Shown here piece by piece: positions 1 through 7,841 of a DNA stretch of 20,978 nt. The DNA comes from DASVRZ01 sp038230215 (GTDB lineage: Bacteria; Verrucomicrobiota; Verrucomicrobiia; Chthoniobacterales; DASVRZ01), in NCBI GenBank assembly GCA_038230215.1, contig JBBRNR010000016.1, forward strand, positions 1 to 20,978, in the 5' to 3' direction. Position numbers and translations under genes: made by a program. Under the pieces are notes generated by a model. That model was not told the origin of the DNA. It was given only the letters and a program-made list of their open reading frames with translations, and did not search any database. Numbering within the stretch: the stretch's first letter is position 1; every line of letters begins with the position of its first letter.

Positions 1-291
1 ATGGGAATAGCGTGCGCCGAAGTGGGTGCGCAAAACATTGCGCACGGCATCGAGCCATTTATTCATCTCGTCCTCTGCTGTGTGAAAGGTGGCATAGATT
101 GCATTGCGCAGGCCGCGCAACGAAGTGTAGGTACCCTCACGGGAGATGAATCCATTGAGCGCTGCCGACAGTTCAGGCGCTGTTAGCTGTGTGATCTTCA
201 GAGTTGCTCCGAGTTTGGTTAAGCCGACTACCATATCACCCCCGAGGGTGATGAGTGACTTGTTATTTTTTGGAAGCGAATTGTCTCCCAT
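1..291 (-). CDS. Partial unknown protein, N-terminal 97 residues only
   Basis: An open frame runs from an ATG at 289-291 (minus strand) to the left edge without a stop, so only the first 97 residues are visible and the C-terminus lies outside. The protein begins MGDNSLPKNNKSLITLGGD and continues with 'VVGLTKLGATLKITQLTAPEL', then 'FISREGTYTSLRGLRNAIYATF' and 'EDEMNKWLDAVRNVLRTHFG'. It looks soluble and helix-rich, with no signal peptide or membrane segment. I do not recognise the family. The amino-acid composition is that of a normal protein, and the frame stays open over the whole visible length, which supports it over the opposite-strand frames. There is no clear ribosome binding site upstream of the ATG. 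The gene reads away from the palindrome cluster at 460-690. Confidence 0.7.
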   Translation of the reverse strand, partial: MGDNSLPKNNKSLITLGGDMVVGLTKLGATLKITQLTAPELSAALNGFISREGTYTSLRGLRNAIYATFHTAEDEMNKWLDAVRNVLRTHFGARYSH

Positions 292-329
292 AGTATTTTG
301 TTTTTCTATTGAACTGCATTGTATGACCC

Positions 330-369
330 AGGAATGTTAGTATTGCTACCGCCTGTTAAAAACATTCCT
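330..369. repeat. Inverted repeat, 9-bp arms
   Basis: The arms aggaatgtt (330-338) and aacattcct (361-369) are perfect complements around a 22-base spacer. The position is 39 bases upstream of the start of the minus-strand gene ending at 291, so it could be an operator or simply an unrelated stem-loop. There is no T-run for a terminator. Confidence 0.4.
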
Positions 370-570
370 AGCAACCGAAATGCCACATACTGCGAATGGC
401 TAATAAAAAGAGTTATCAGGCCCAAAAAAATTTCCGTTTCCATCGTTCCCGATGCTAATACGGGAAAACGAATTCGGATTTGCTGTCATGCGCATAGTTC
501 TGAGGGAAAACGATTTCATTCTTGAGAGGTTGCGGTCGTTTTCTGTGAAGCCGAAATCATTCTTGCGACC

Positions 571-690
571 AACCGATCGTTTTTCGGGAAAATGAATCTG
601 AATTTGGAGAGGAACCGATCGTTTTTCATGAAAACGAAACTCGTTTTCTCAAAAAACGATCGCCGGTGGGGAAAACGAAACTCGTTTTCA
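571..690. repeat. Palindromic repeat cluster
   Basis: The 15-bp string aaccgatcgtttttc occurs at 571-585 and 613-627. From 616 to 662 there is a long palindrome: arms cgatcgttttt (616-626) and aaaaacgatcg (652-662), three mismatched positions on each side, then inner arms gaaaacga (630-637) and tcgttttc (641-648) around a 3-base loop. The inner 19-bp palindrome gaaaacgaaactcgttttc is repeated exactly at 671-689. Degenerate relatives (gggaaaacgaattcg, gggaaaacgatttcatt) are visible at about 462 and 503. These are extragenic palindromes, possibly REP-like; their function is unknown. Confidence 0.75.
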
Positions 691-922
691 TGAAAAACCA
701 AAGGGAGAGAAGTAGCCAACCTCTGGGATCAATCAAAAAGGCTAGAAGCTGTAATAACTGCCAGCGAGTTGGCGTCTTGTTCTGGCCATGGGGAAACTTG
801 CGCTCCGTTGGCTTATTGTCGGAAGTCGAATCATGGAGGTGAAAGACAGGCAGGAGCATGTGTCACACGATAGTCACAATAAAAGTTTGGACTATCTGCT
901 GTAACCCATAGACAAATGCGCC

Positions 923-1615
923 ATGTCGAAAAAGCTTTCTCGTAATTTTCAGATCACCGCCATTGCACTCGTAGCAGGTCTCGTGATCATCAGCATTCTG
1001 ATAGCGTCCCGGAGCCACTTGCCCACCGAGGCAGGGAAACAGGCTGGAGCCCTCTCGAAAATGGAATCGGCCCGCCCGGGTACGACAGCTGTCTCCGGCG
1101 CTTTGGAGGCGGAGCCCGCGCATCGTTCCCGCGTGATGTCGGATGAGGCCGCTGCAGTGGCCGCGACCCCGGTTCAAGCATCCGTTATGAGCCAGAATGG
1201 ATCGACCAGTGAACCCAAGCACATCATTCAGCGGGGGCCGCGTGAGAAAGCGGCCTTCACCGGTGAGGAAGCCCAAGCCAGCGTGCGGGTGGGCGACACC
1301 GAATATGAGTTGACTCCGAATCAACTGAAAATGTTTCCCCGGATTGCGGGGATACAGCCCGGCCAGAAGCTACCGGTAAGCATATCTTATCCCAAAGGGG
1401 TGGAGGGTGAGCCCGTGGTGGTCGAAGCTCAGGACGGCGGACTTTTTGAAAATGACAAAAAGGTGCAAATCGATCGGTTGGACCATGCCAAAAATCTGGC
1501 TTTTGCATTTACCGCAGGCCACCAGGCCGGGGTGTATCGCGTTGTTCTGCGCAAAGGGGCCGATCAAAAGATGCTGGATTTCTGGGTGGGACCAGAAGCA
1601 CCGCTGCGCGAATGA
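923..1615 (+). CDS. Membrane-anchored protein with a C-terminal beta-rich domain, unknown function
   Basis: The 230-residue protein has a short basic N-terminus (MSKKLSRNFQ), one hydrophobic helix at about residues 10-28, and a low-complexity Ala/Ser/Glu-rich linker to about residue 115. It ends in a compact domain of about 110 residues rich in Val, Gly and charged residues ('ASVRVGDTEYELTPNQ', 'PGQKLPVSISYPKG', 'AGVYRVVLRKG'), which has the look of an Ig-like beta sandwich. This predicts a protein held in the inner membrane with its C-terminal domain in the periplasm, or a protein with an uncleaved signal. The stop lies 44 bases before the Rhs gene start on the same strand, so the two are probably co-transcribed and this may be an accessory or secretion partner. 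I do not recognise a named family; the Ig-like reading is from sequence appearance only. Confidence 0.7.
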   Translation: MSKKLSRNFQITAIALVAGLVIISILIASRSHLPTEAGKQAGALSKMESARPGTTAVSGALEAEPAHRSRVMSDEAAAVAATPVQASVMSQNGSTSEPKHIIQRGPREKAAFTGEEAQASVRVGDTEYELTPNQLKMFPRIAGIQPGQKLPVSISYPKGVEGEPVVVEAQDGGLFENDKKVQIDRLDHAKNLAFAFTAGHQAGVYRVVLRKGADQKMLDFWVGPEAPLRE

Positions 1616-1659
1616 TGCCCGAAAACTTTCTTCTTTAAAAATTAATCCAATCAGAATTT

Positions 1660-4600
1660 ATGAATAAAAATATTTTGCTCGCAATGGCCCTTCTCGGAAG
1701 TGGCTTGACTCCCGGTTACAGCGCGGAACAACAACCGTGCGGAAACGATGCCACGCCTACTGGAGAGTCTCCGGATACCAGCACCGATGACCCTGTGAAC
1801 ATTAACACGGGAAATGATTTTCGGACCAACCATGATCTGAAGGTGTATGGTGGAGTGGGTGAACATGCGCTGGAGTTTACGCGTTATTACAACAGCCGGA
1901 CGACGGATGGCGCGAATAATTTCTGCGTGACGGGGATGCGGCACGGTTACCAATGGGAAATGGGCGATGCCGGGGTGAATAGCTCCAATCAAGCCCTGAT
2001 GACCATCGTCTATCCCGATGGTGCCTCACACACCTTCACTCAGACCACTGCCACCAAGTGGGCATCCGGACCCAAGGTAACCGACACAATGACTCAGCAG
2101 GGGAACGCTTTCACTCTGCAAAGAGCGAATGGCTGGAAATATAATTTCTCCAAAATGACGGACAGTGTGAGCGGGGGCGTCTATTACCAGATGAGCCACT
2201 TTAAGGACAGCCAGCAAAACACCTACAACTTCGCTTACGATGCGGGGAATCGTGTCGTGCAGGTGTTGGAACCTGCTGGCCGGAGTTTGCAGATGAGTTA
2301 CCAAAATCTGCCTGCCACGAAGAATGATTTTACCAATCTGGCCACGATAACCAGCAATCCCGCCAATAATCAGTGGACGGAAGTGACAGTGACGGACACG
2401 GGGCGGTATCGTTTTTTGCGTTATAAAGGACCGCATAATTCCAACGGGAATGTGGCGGAGGTGCAATTCTTTGCGGTGGGATCGACCACTCCTCTGACGG
2501 GCGTGGCTTTTGGCAGTTCCCCGGCAAGCAGTGTGGGCAAGGAATATGACAAGGCATTTGACGGAAACACCGCCACCTTTGTGGATAGCTCGGATGGCAA
2601 TGGCTATGCCGGTATCGATCTGGGAGCGGGCAATGCGCAGCAGATTGGCAAAATCCGTTTTTATCCCCGGGTGAACAATGCTTACAAGATGGCCCCACCC
2701 AATCCAGGGCTTACGGGCGGGCAGTTCCAAGGCACCAATGAGACGCCCAGCAGCGTTTCGGTGATCAGCGAGGTGCGGACCAGTGACAACCGTTCGGTGA
2801 GCTACAACTACGCGCCATTTACCGATCCGAATTTGCCCATTTCTTATCAGACCCTGACAGGAGTGGACTATGGAAACAACGTGCAGGCCAGCTACACCTA
2901 CACGCAGGCGATTCCATTGACCCACCCGTTGATGAGCACGGCGGCGGAGCCCCACAATGCAGCTCCTTATGCGAAGGTGAAAAACACTTACTTCGCCGGG
3001 CAATACGATTTTTTAGGTGGAGTCAAGCAACAAAGCAAGGTGCAATCCAATGCCATCATTCAGGAGTTTGGGACGTTGAACGGGGGGAAACTGGTCCCGA
3101 TGGTCACCTATGGAGGAATACGCAGTGTATCGCTGCAAATGAATTCAGGCCAGGTGCAAAAAAGAAATGATGCCATGGGTTACTCCAAACAATATGCCTA
3201 CGACCTTGGTGGCTATGGCTTTCTTCTGGCAACGACAGACGCTGCGGGGCGGGTCTCCAAGCGCACGCCATCGAAGTATAACAATCCCCTGAAAACCACC
3301 GACGCCCTGGGCCAGGTGGAAGCCGTTACTCGCGATACCAACGACCTGCCTTTGACCTACAAAGACAAGTTGGGGCGCACGACGACCTACACGCGGGATG
3401 CCAGCTCTCGGATAACGGATGTCACTTATCCCAATGGCAGCGCAGAGCATGTCACCTATAATGCGTATGCCCAACCGCTGACGCGCACGCTTCCCAATGG
3501 AGCCGTGGAAAGCCACACCTATGATAGCCGGGGATTGAAGACGAGTAGCACAAATGCGCTGGGCCAATCGGCTCTTTACACCTACGACACAGCGGACCGC
3601 CCCGTCTCGACCACCGATGCCAACGGCAACGTAACCCAGTATGACTATAACACTCTGGGGCAGATCACTCAGATGACATCTGCCGATGGGACTGCCACCT
3701 CGTATGCCTACGATGACTTCGGGAATCAGACCACGGCAACGAATGAACTCGGCTACTCCTCGACCACAGTCTATGACGAGATCCGCCGTCCAGTTTCCAA
3801 AACCGATCCTCTCGGGCACACTACTACCTACAACTACTCCGATCCGGCCATCCGCAAGCCTTCCCTGATGACTTATCCCAGTGGCAAGAAAGTCGCGTTT
3901 GTCTATGATGCCAACCAGAGGCTGACGAGCCAGACCACAGGGTATGGCTCACCAGAGGCCAGCACGGTTACTTACACTTACGATGCCGTCGGCAACATGC
4001 TGAGTAATACTGATCCGAATGGCGGCGTGTGGAGCTATGCCTACGATGCGTTGAATCGCACCACCAGCATGACGGACCCGCTGGGCAACACCACCTCTTA
4101 CACCTACGACGCCAATGGCAACAAACTGACAGTAACCCGTGCAGACGGAGGCGTGACCACCAACGTCTATGATGTGATGAACCGGTTGACGCAGACCACC
4201 GCTCCCAAAGGGCAGATCACGAAGATGACTTACGATGCTAGCGGCAATCTCCTGACCATTACTGATCCCAAGAACAACGCTTACAGTTATACCTACGACT
4301 CCCTCAAGCGGAAGACAGCGATGATTTATCCGGGTGGTTCGCATGAGAACTGGAGTTACGATCTGGTGGGCAATCTGGCCACCTACACCAACCGTGCTGG
4401 GCAGGTTTGCACCTACACTTACGACAGCCGCAACCGCAACACCGCCTACACCTGGAGCGATGGCACACCGGGCTCCACCAAGACGTATGATGTCGCAGGC
4501 CGTTTGCTCACCAACAGCAACGGCGTGAGCACGCTCACCTATACTTACGACAACGCTAATCGCGCCTTGAGCGAGACGCAGGCTGTTAGCGGTCAACCTG

Positions 4601-6372
4601 CACGAACTGTCAGCTACACCTACGATGCCGACGGCAACCGCGCCTCGCTGACTTACCCCGGTGGCACCTCGGTAACCTACACCTACGACGGCAAAAATCG
4701 GGTTACCAGCATCTCTGCCGACGGCCCACCACCCATCGCCACCTACACTTACGACGGCAACAACAACCGCCTCAGCAAAACGCTCGAAAATGGCACTGCC
4801 GCTACTTACTCTTATGATGCCGCCAATCGATTGATTGGCATCAGCCATACCACTACCGGACAGGCCAGCTCTTTCGCCTCTTTCAATTACGGCTACGATG
4901 CTGTGAATAGCCGCACCTTCGTGAAGCGTGGTGATGGATTGGGAGATGCCTACACCTACGACGCCATTCATCAGATATCCTCTGTCAAATATGGAGCCAC
5001 CACGCCGGATACAACTCCCACCAGCCCGCAACGGAGTGTGAGTTATATCTATGATGCCAATGGCAACCGGGTAAGCATAAATGACAATGGCTCGGCCATC
5101 AGCTACACCACGAATGCACTGAACCAATACACTGTCTTCGGTGCAGCCTATCTTGGTTACGATACCAAGGGCAACCTGACATCGACTGCGAGTTGGAATT
5201 ACACTTACGATGCGCAAAACCGGATGGTTGGTGCCACCAATGGAACCACCTCGGCAACCATGGCTTACGACGCGCGCAATCGATGTGTGAGCAGGACTAT
5301 CAACGGAGTGACGACTATCCTTACCTACGATGGTTGGAACCTGATCGCAGAATATGATGCCACCGGCACGGAGCAGGCGCGATATATCTATGGAACCAGT
5401 GCGGATGAATTGCTTTGCATGGTGAATGCCGCAGGTCCGCACTATTATCATCACGATGCCCTCGGCAACGTGACGCAGATTACAGATGTCACAGGAGCCG
5501 TGGAGGAAGCTTATAGCTACGATGTCTTTGGTGCGCCAGCTATTACCAACAGCACGGGAACAACTGTCACAACATCATCGATGGCAAATCGCTTTATGTT
5601 CACGGGTCGGGAGTATTTCAGTGAGCTCGGCCTCTACGATTATCGCAACCGGGTTTACTCATCTGCCTTAGGTCGGTTCTTGCAAAGCGATCCGTTGGGA
5701 TTCGGCGGCGGGGATGTAAATATCTACCGATATGCAGCCAATAATTCTACCAATGGAACTGATCCGACTGGTTTGGTTTTTGGCATACTTGGAGGCATGT
5801 CAGAATCCGGAAATAAAATCTATCATGATGCTATGGATGACCCTGCCAATGGTGGATCAGGTCAAGACTCGTGCGACGACCCCGATAAACCTTACCACCA
5901 AACGCATTCTAGACCCTTTAATCATCATCACGATACCGTTTATGAAAACGGTTATACGGTCTCGCAGCCGGGATATGGGCCGGACATTTCTGGAGATAAT
6001 CTAAAACTCTTCGGTGAGAGAGCTCTCATGAACATCCTGATAGGCGCGAGCAATTTTGTCGGTCTTGGTGAAGCCGAGATTGCTGCAGAGGGGGTTAGTG
6101 CAATGGGTGATTTGACAGCCGCAGAAATTAAAGCAATCCAGAATGTTGTAAACCAAGCCGGAAGACCGCTAGAAGTAGTTGGCTCAGCTGCTAAAGCAGG
6201 CCGTACAGCAATTAGTGATATTGACTATGTTGTTCCGCCCTCAAGCTTAGAGTATTTCGAAGGTCTACAAGGAGAGCTGCCGGGCATCGACGCTAGCCAT
6301 GGAATTATTCCCGGTGTAGGCAATCCCAACATTGGCCCAGTCATAAAGTTTGAGCCTTTTACATTTCCATAG
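1660..6372 (+). CDS. Exported Rhs/YD-repeat protein with a predicted nucleotidyltransferase-like toxin tip
   Basis: The 1570-residue protein starts with a Sec signal peptide (MNKNILLAMALLGSGLTPGYSA). Residues about 45-75 ('DPVNINTGNDFRTNHDL', 'FTRYYNSR') match the usual N-terminal start of Rhs proteins. Residues about 225-340 look like an inserted F5/8-type C (discoidin-like) carbohydrate- or surface-binding domain ('KAFDGNTATFVDS', 'GYAGIDLGAG', 'KIRFYPR'). From about 480 to 1300 there are dozens of YD repeats ('YTYDAxGN'), known to build the Rhs cage. The core motif 'LGRFLQSDPLGFGGGDVNIY' and 'DPTGL' end at about residue 1372. The last 200 residues are a variable tip: a His-rich stretch (NHHHD), a hydrophobic stretch at about 1450-1470, then G1508-S1509...S1519-D1520-I-D1522. 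The last is the GS(x)nSDID pattern of pol-beta-type nucleotidyltransferases, and the tip ends 'GNPNIGPVIKFEPF'. Toxin activity is inferred. The DNA becomes visibly more AT-rich over the tip, as expected for an exchanged module. Confidence 0.92.
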   Translation: MNKNILLAMALLGSGLTPGYSAEQQPCGNDATPTGESPDTSTDDPVNINTGNDFRTNHDLKVYGGVGEHALEFTRYYNSRTTDGANNFCVTGMRHGYQWEMGDAGVNSSNQALMTIVYPDGASHTFTQTTATKWASGPKVTDTMTQQGNAFTLQRANGWKYNFSKMTDSVSGGVYYQMSHFKDSQQNTYNFAYDAGNRVVQVLEPAGRSLQMSYQNLPATKNDFTNLATITSNPANNQWTEVTVTDTGRYRFLRYKGPHNSNGNVAEVQFFAVGSTTPLTGVAFGSSPASSVGKEYDKAFDGNTATFVDSSDGNGYAGIDLGAGNAQQIGKIRFYPRVNNAYKMAPPNPGLTGGQFQGTNETPSSVSVISEVRTSDNRSVSYNYAPFTDPNLPISYQTLTGVDYGNNVQASYTYTQAIPLTHPLMSTAAEPHNAAPYAKVKNTYFAGQYDFLGGVKQQSKVQSNAIIQEFGTLNGGKLVPMVTYGGIRSVSLQMNSGQVQKRNDAMGYSKQYAYDLGGYGFLLATTDAAGRVSKRTPSKYNNPLKTTDALGQVEAVTRDTNDLPLTYKDKLGRTTTYTRDASSRITDVTYPNGSAEHVTYNAYAQPLTRTLPNGAVESHTYDSRGLKTSSTNALGQSALYTYDTADRPVSTTDANGNVTQYDYNTLGQITQMTSADGTATSYAYDDFGNQTTATNELGYSSTTVYDEIRRPVSKTDPLGHTTTYNYSDPAIRKPSLMTYPSGKKVAFVYDANQRLTSQTTGYGSPEASTVTYTYDAVGNMLSNTDPNGGVWSYAYDALNRTTSMTDPLGNTTSYTYDANGNKLTVTRADGGVTTNVYDVMNRLTQTTAPKGQITKMTYDASGNLLTITDPKNNAYSYTYDSLKRKTAMIYPGGSHENWSYDLVGNLATYTNRAGQVCTYTYDSRNRNTAYTWSDGTPGSTKTYDVAGRLLTNSNGVSTLTYTYDNANRALSETQAVSGQPARTVSYTYDADGNRASLTYPGGTSVTYTYDGKNRVTSISADGPPPIATYTYDGNNNRLSKTLENGTAATYSYDAANRLIGISHTTTGQASSFASFNYGYDAVNSRTFVKRGDGLGDAYTYDAIHQISSVKYGATTPDTTPTSPQRSVSYIYDANGNRVSINDNGSAISYTTNALNQYTVFGAAYLGYDTKGNLTSTASWNYTYDAQNRMVGATNGTTSATMAYDARNRCVSRTINGVTTILTYDGWNLIAEYDATGTEQARYIYGTSADELLCMVNAAGPHYYHHDALGNVTQITDVTGAVEEAYSYDVFGAPAITNSTGTTVTTSSMANRFMFTGREYFSELGLYDYRNRVYSSALGRFLQSDPLGFGGGDVNIYRYAANNSTNGTDPTGLVFGILGGMSESGNKIYHDAMDDPANGGSGQDSCDDPDKPYHQTHSRPFNHHHDTVYENGYTVSQPGYGPDISGDNLKLFGERALMNILIGASNFVGLGEAEIAAEGVSAMGDLTAAEIKAIQNVVNQAGRPLEVVGSAAKAGRTAISDIDYVVPPSSLEYFEGLQGELPGIDASHGIIPGVGNPNIGPVIKFEPFTFP
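3160..5570 (+). repeat. YD-repeat coding region (degenerate tandem repeats)
   Basis: Within the Rhs gene, codons for Tyr-Thr-Tyr-Asp recur every 20 to 25 codons as variants of 'tacacctacgacgcc'. The units are divergent at DNA level but the short core is often nearly identical, for example near 3968, 4099, 4420, 4615, 4678 and 4741. This repeated DNA also explains the long open frame on the opposite strand here, which I do not regard as a gene. Confidence 0.8.
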
Positions 6373-6374
6373 CC

Positions 6375-6638
6375 GTGAAAAGATACTGGTTTACTTTCCA
6401 AAAAATATCTAAACCAACAGCGTTAAATATTGGGTGTGGGATAACTGCCTTTGATTATGACGATGCGATTGGTCTGCTGTATGAGCTCGTCCCTAACGGT
6501 CAACACCTTAAAATCTCCAGTTTCAAAGAGGATGTGGACGTACGCCAATTAGATCACAACCACGTTGTTCCAAATATGGGGACAGTCACGACTCGGGGTG
6601 TTTGGTTTCCGCTTGGCTATAATAAAAAAACGATCTGA
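6375..6638 (+). CDS. Putative immunity protein of the Rhs toxin
   Basis: This 87-residue protein starts with GTG at 6375, only two bases after the Rhs stop codon, which indicates tight co-expression. The sequence begins MKRYWFTF and contains 'NIGCGITAFDYDDAIGLL', 'EDVDVRQLDHNHVVPNMG' and 'RGVWFPLGY'. I recognise this pattern (YWFTF..., GCGVTAYxYDDA, EDVDVxxLDxxHVxPNMG, RGxWFPxGY) as a widespread family of small uncharacterised proteins. It is soluble, with no signal peptide or membrane segment, as expected for a cytoplasmic immunity protein. The function is inferred from position and size and has not been demonstrated for this family as far as I know. The base composition resembles the toxin tip rather than the YD-repeat part, so tip and immunity gene probably move together. 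Confidence 0.75.
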   Translation: MKRYWFTFQKISKPTALNIGCGITAFDYDDAIGLLYELVPNGQHLKISSFKEDVDVRQLDHNHVVPNMGTVTTRGVWFPLGYNKKTI

Positions 6639-6921
6639 TGGCGTTCGTACGGTGTTCGGGGTCAGGCGACACGGTGTTCGGGGTCAGGACACGGTGTTCG
6701 GGGTCACCCGGAGGAATAGGGGTCAGGAGGCATATCTTGACAAGCGAAGGCATCGCCCAGTAGTGATTCAGTTTAGAGGAGAAGCACCCAATAGCCGGGC
6801 CGTGGAAAGACGAGACCAAAAAGGATCGTGCGGGCTGTAATGCAGCAAGTGCTTTGGGACAAATTGCCTAAGAAAATCAGGTAGTTGCACTAGCCGTGAA
6901 ATCCTGCTCCACTGCACGCGC
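6639..6921. other. Intergenic region between immunity gene and yqaA-like gene
   Basis: Apart from the direct repeats at 6649-6737, I see no gene or clear promoter in these 283 bases. Frames reading through the repeats (for example 6565-6840 plus) translate to Arg/Gly-rich nonsense and overlap the immunity gene, so I reject them. Confidence 0.5.
6649..6737. repeat. Short direct repeats 'acggtgttcggggtca' (three copies) with a ggggtcagg tail
   Basis: The 16-bp unit acggtgttcggggtca is identical at 6649-6664, 6671-6686 and 6691-6706. A further ggggtcaggaggcatatcttgac follows at about 6719-6741. I have seen this kind of 'ggtgttcggggtcagg ... catatcttgac' string scattered between genes in environmental bacteria, sometimes near REP-associated (Y1) transposases; that association is from memory and no transposase is present here. 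It lies directly after the putative immunity gene. Confidence 0.65.
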
Positions 6922-7551
6922 ATGACCACTGAAACCGTCACCACACCCCTGCCGAAACGCAATCTCGTCCGCCGTTTCTACGACTGGACGATGCACTGGT
7001 CGGAAACGAAATACGCCATGCCCGCGCTTTTCGCGATCTCGTTTGCGGAGTCGTCGTTTTTCCCACTGCCGCCGGATATTTTGCTGATGGCGATGTGCTT
7101 TTCCACGCCGAAAAAATGGTGGCAATACGCCCTCTGGTGCACGCTGGCTTCCGTCCTCGGCGGCATCCTCGGCTGGGCCATCGGCTTCTACGCGTGGCAC
7201 TTGGTTAGCGGATTTTTCTTCAGTCACATTCCCGGTTTTCACGAGGAGGCGTTTAACAAAATGGGCGCGTGGCTCCACCAAAACGGCTTCTGGCTCATTG
7301 TCGCCAAGGGCTTCACCCCGATCCCTTATAAACTCGTCACCATCGCCGCCGGCGCCTTCCAATTTCCGCTTCGGCAACTCATTCTCGCCTCGATTCTTTG
7401 CCGCGCTGGACGCTTCTTTCTCGTCGCGGCGCTCATCCGCTACTTCGGCGTGAGGATTCGCCCGTTTTTGGAAAAATACCTCGATCTCGTCCTCTTCGGC
7501 ATGTTGATCCTGCTCGTGCTCGGTTTCGTCGCGCTAAAGTATCTGCATTAG
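6922..7551 (+). CDS. YqaA/DedA-family (VTT/SNARE-associated domain) inner membrane protein
   Basis: The 209-residue protein has several hydrophobic segments: about 33-58, 67-95, 125-150 and 160-205. The motifs 'FAESSFFPLPPDILLMAM' after the first segment and 'GFTPIPYKLVTIAAGAF' at about 135-150 are the characteristic paired loops of the DedA superfamily (E-S/T-x-x-x-P-x-P and G-x-T-P-x-P). The arrangement and length match the YqaA branch rather than the longer DedA proteins. The family is linked to lipid carrier recycling and membrane homeostasis in other bacteria; the exact substrate here is unknown. The ATG at 6922 is the first in frame and gives a short hydrophilic N-terminus with Arg/Lys before the first segment. 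It is followed by the tRNA-Leu gene 51 bases later on the same strand. Confidence 0.88.
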   Translation: MTTETVTTPLPKRNLVRRFYDWTMHWSETKYAMPALFAISFAESSFFPLPPDILLMAMCFSTPKKWWQYALWCTLASVLGGILGWAIGFYAWHLVSGFFFSHIPGFHEEAFNKMGAWLHQNGFWLIVAKGFTPIPYKLVTIAAGAFQFPLRQLILASILCRAGRFFLVAALIRYFGVRIRPFLEKYLDLVLFGMLILLVLGFVALKYLH

Positions 7552-7558
7552 AAAGCAG

Positions 7559-7587
7559 TTGCAGGGAGGGAGTCGCGCCAGTATGAG
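7559..7587 (+). promoter_or_regulatory. Possible promoter for tRNA-Leu
   Basis: ttgcag (7559-7564) and tatgag (7582-7587) are spaced by 17 bases and end 15 bases before the tRNA. Each box matches the sigma-70 consensus only partly (3/6 and 4/6), so this is a weak call. Confidence 0.25.
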
Positions 7588-7602
7588 TCGAATGCAACTC
7601 AA

Positions 7603-7684
7603 GCCTGGGTGGCGAAATTGGCAGACGCGCCAGACTTAGGATCTGGTTCCGAAAGGAGTGAAGGTTCAAGTCCTTTCCCAGGCA
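7603..7684 (+). tRNA. tRNA-Leu (anticodon UAG)
   Basis: The acceptor strands gcctggg (7603-7609) and cccaggc (7677-7683) pair perfectly, with discriminator A at 7684. The anticodon stem ccaga/tctgg (7630-7634 with 7642-7646) encloses the loop cttagga, which puts TAG at 7637-7639 as the anticodon. The T-loop ggttcaagtcc is present at 7663-7673. The extra arm is short but compatible with a class II tRNA, as is usual for leucine. CCA is not encoded. No integrase or duplicated tRNA end is seen next to it, so there is no sign of an integrated element here. Confidence 0.95.
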
Positions 7685-7841
7685 CTTCTGCGGAAGTTGG
7701 CAGTAGTCGATTTCCTCATGCCCAGGCGCTAACGGTAAAAAGACTTTTACAGTCTATCTGAGGGCGTAGCGAAAGTGGCAGCAACTCCCAGCTTGATCTG
7801 GCCCTGCATGGTGGGAAGGTTGTCTGAGGGCCTTCGCCATC

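Larger units (their letters stand above)
292..922. other. Gene-free region with palindromes
   Basis: I see no convincing gene in these 631 bases; the short frames are AT-rich or read through inverted repeats. The stretch holds a 9-bp inverted repeat with a 22-base loop (330-338 with 361-369), then the palindrome cluster at about 460-690 described separately. The last 200 bases before the gene at 923 have no clear promoter that I would defend. Confidence 0.6.

Noticed and set aside
571..690. CRISPR array
   Set aside because: The repeats are palindromic, irregularly spaced and lack unique spacers of constant length; no cas genes are present.
2026..3003. 325-codon minus-strand frame in the Rhs N-terminal region
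   Set aside because: It is antisense to the discoidin-like and N-terminal Rhs region, with no domain features.
3949..5454. 501-codon open frame on the minus strand inside the Rhs gene
   Set aside because: It mirrors the YD repeats; the Val/Gly/Ile-rich repetitive translation is what the complement of tac-acc-tac-gac produces.
7585..7597. gagtcgaatgcaa shared between the tRNA-Leu upstream region and 16902-16914
   Set aside because: Only 13 bases, two copies, with no structural or positional logic.
7734..7749. gtaaaa-agac-ttttac stem-loop after the tRNA as a terminator
   Set aside because: The 6-bp AT-rich stem without a T-run is too weak.
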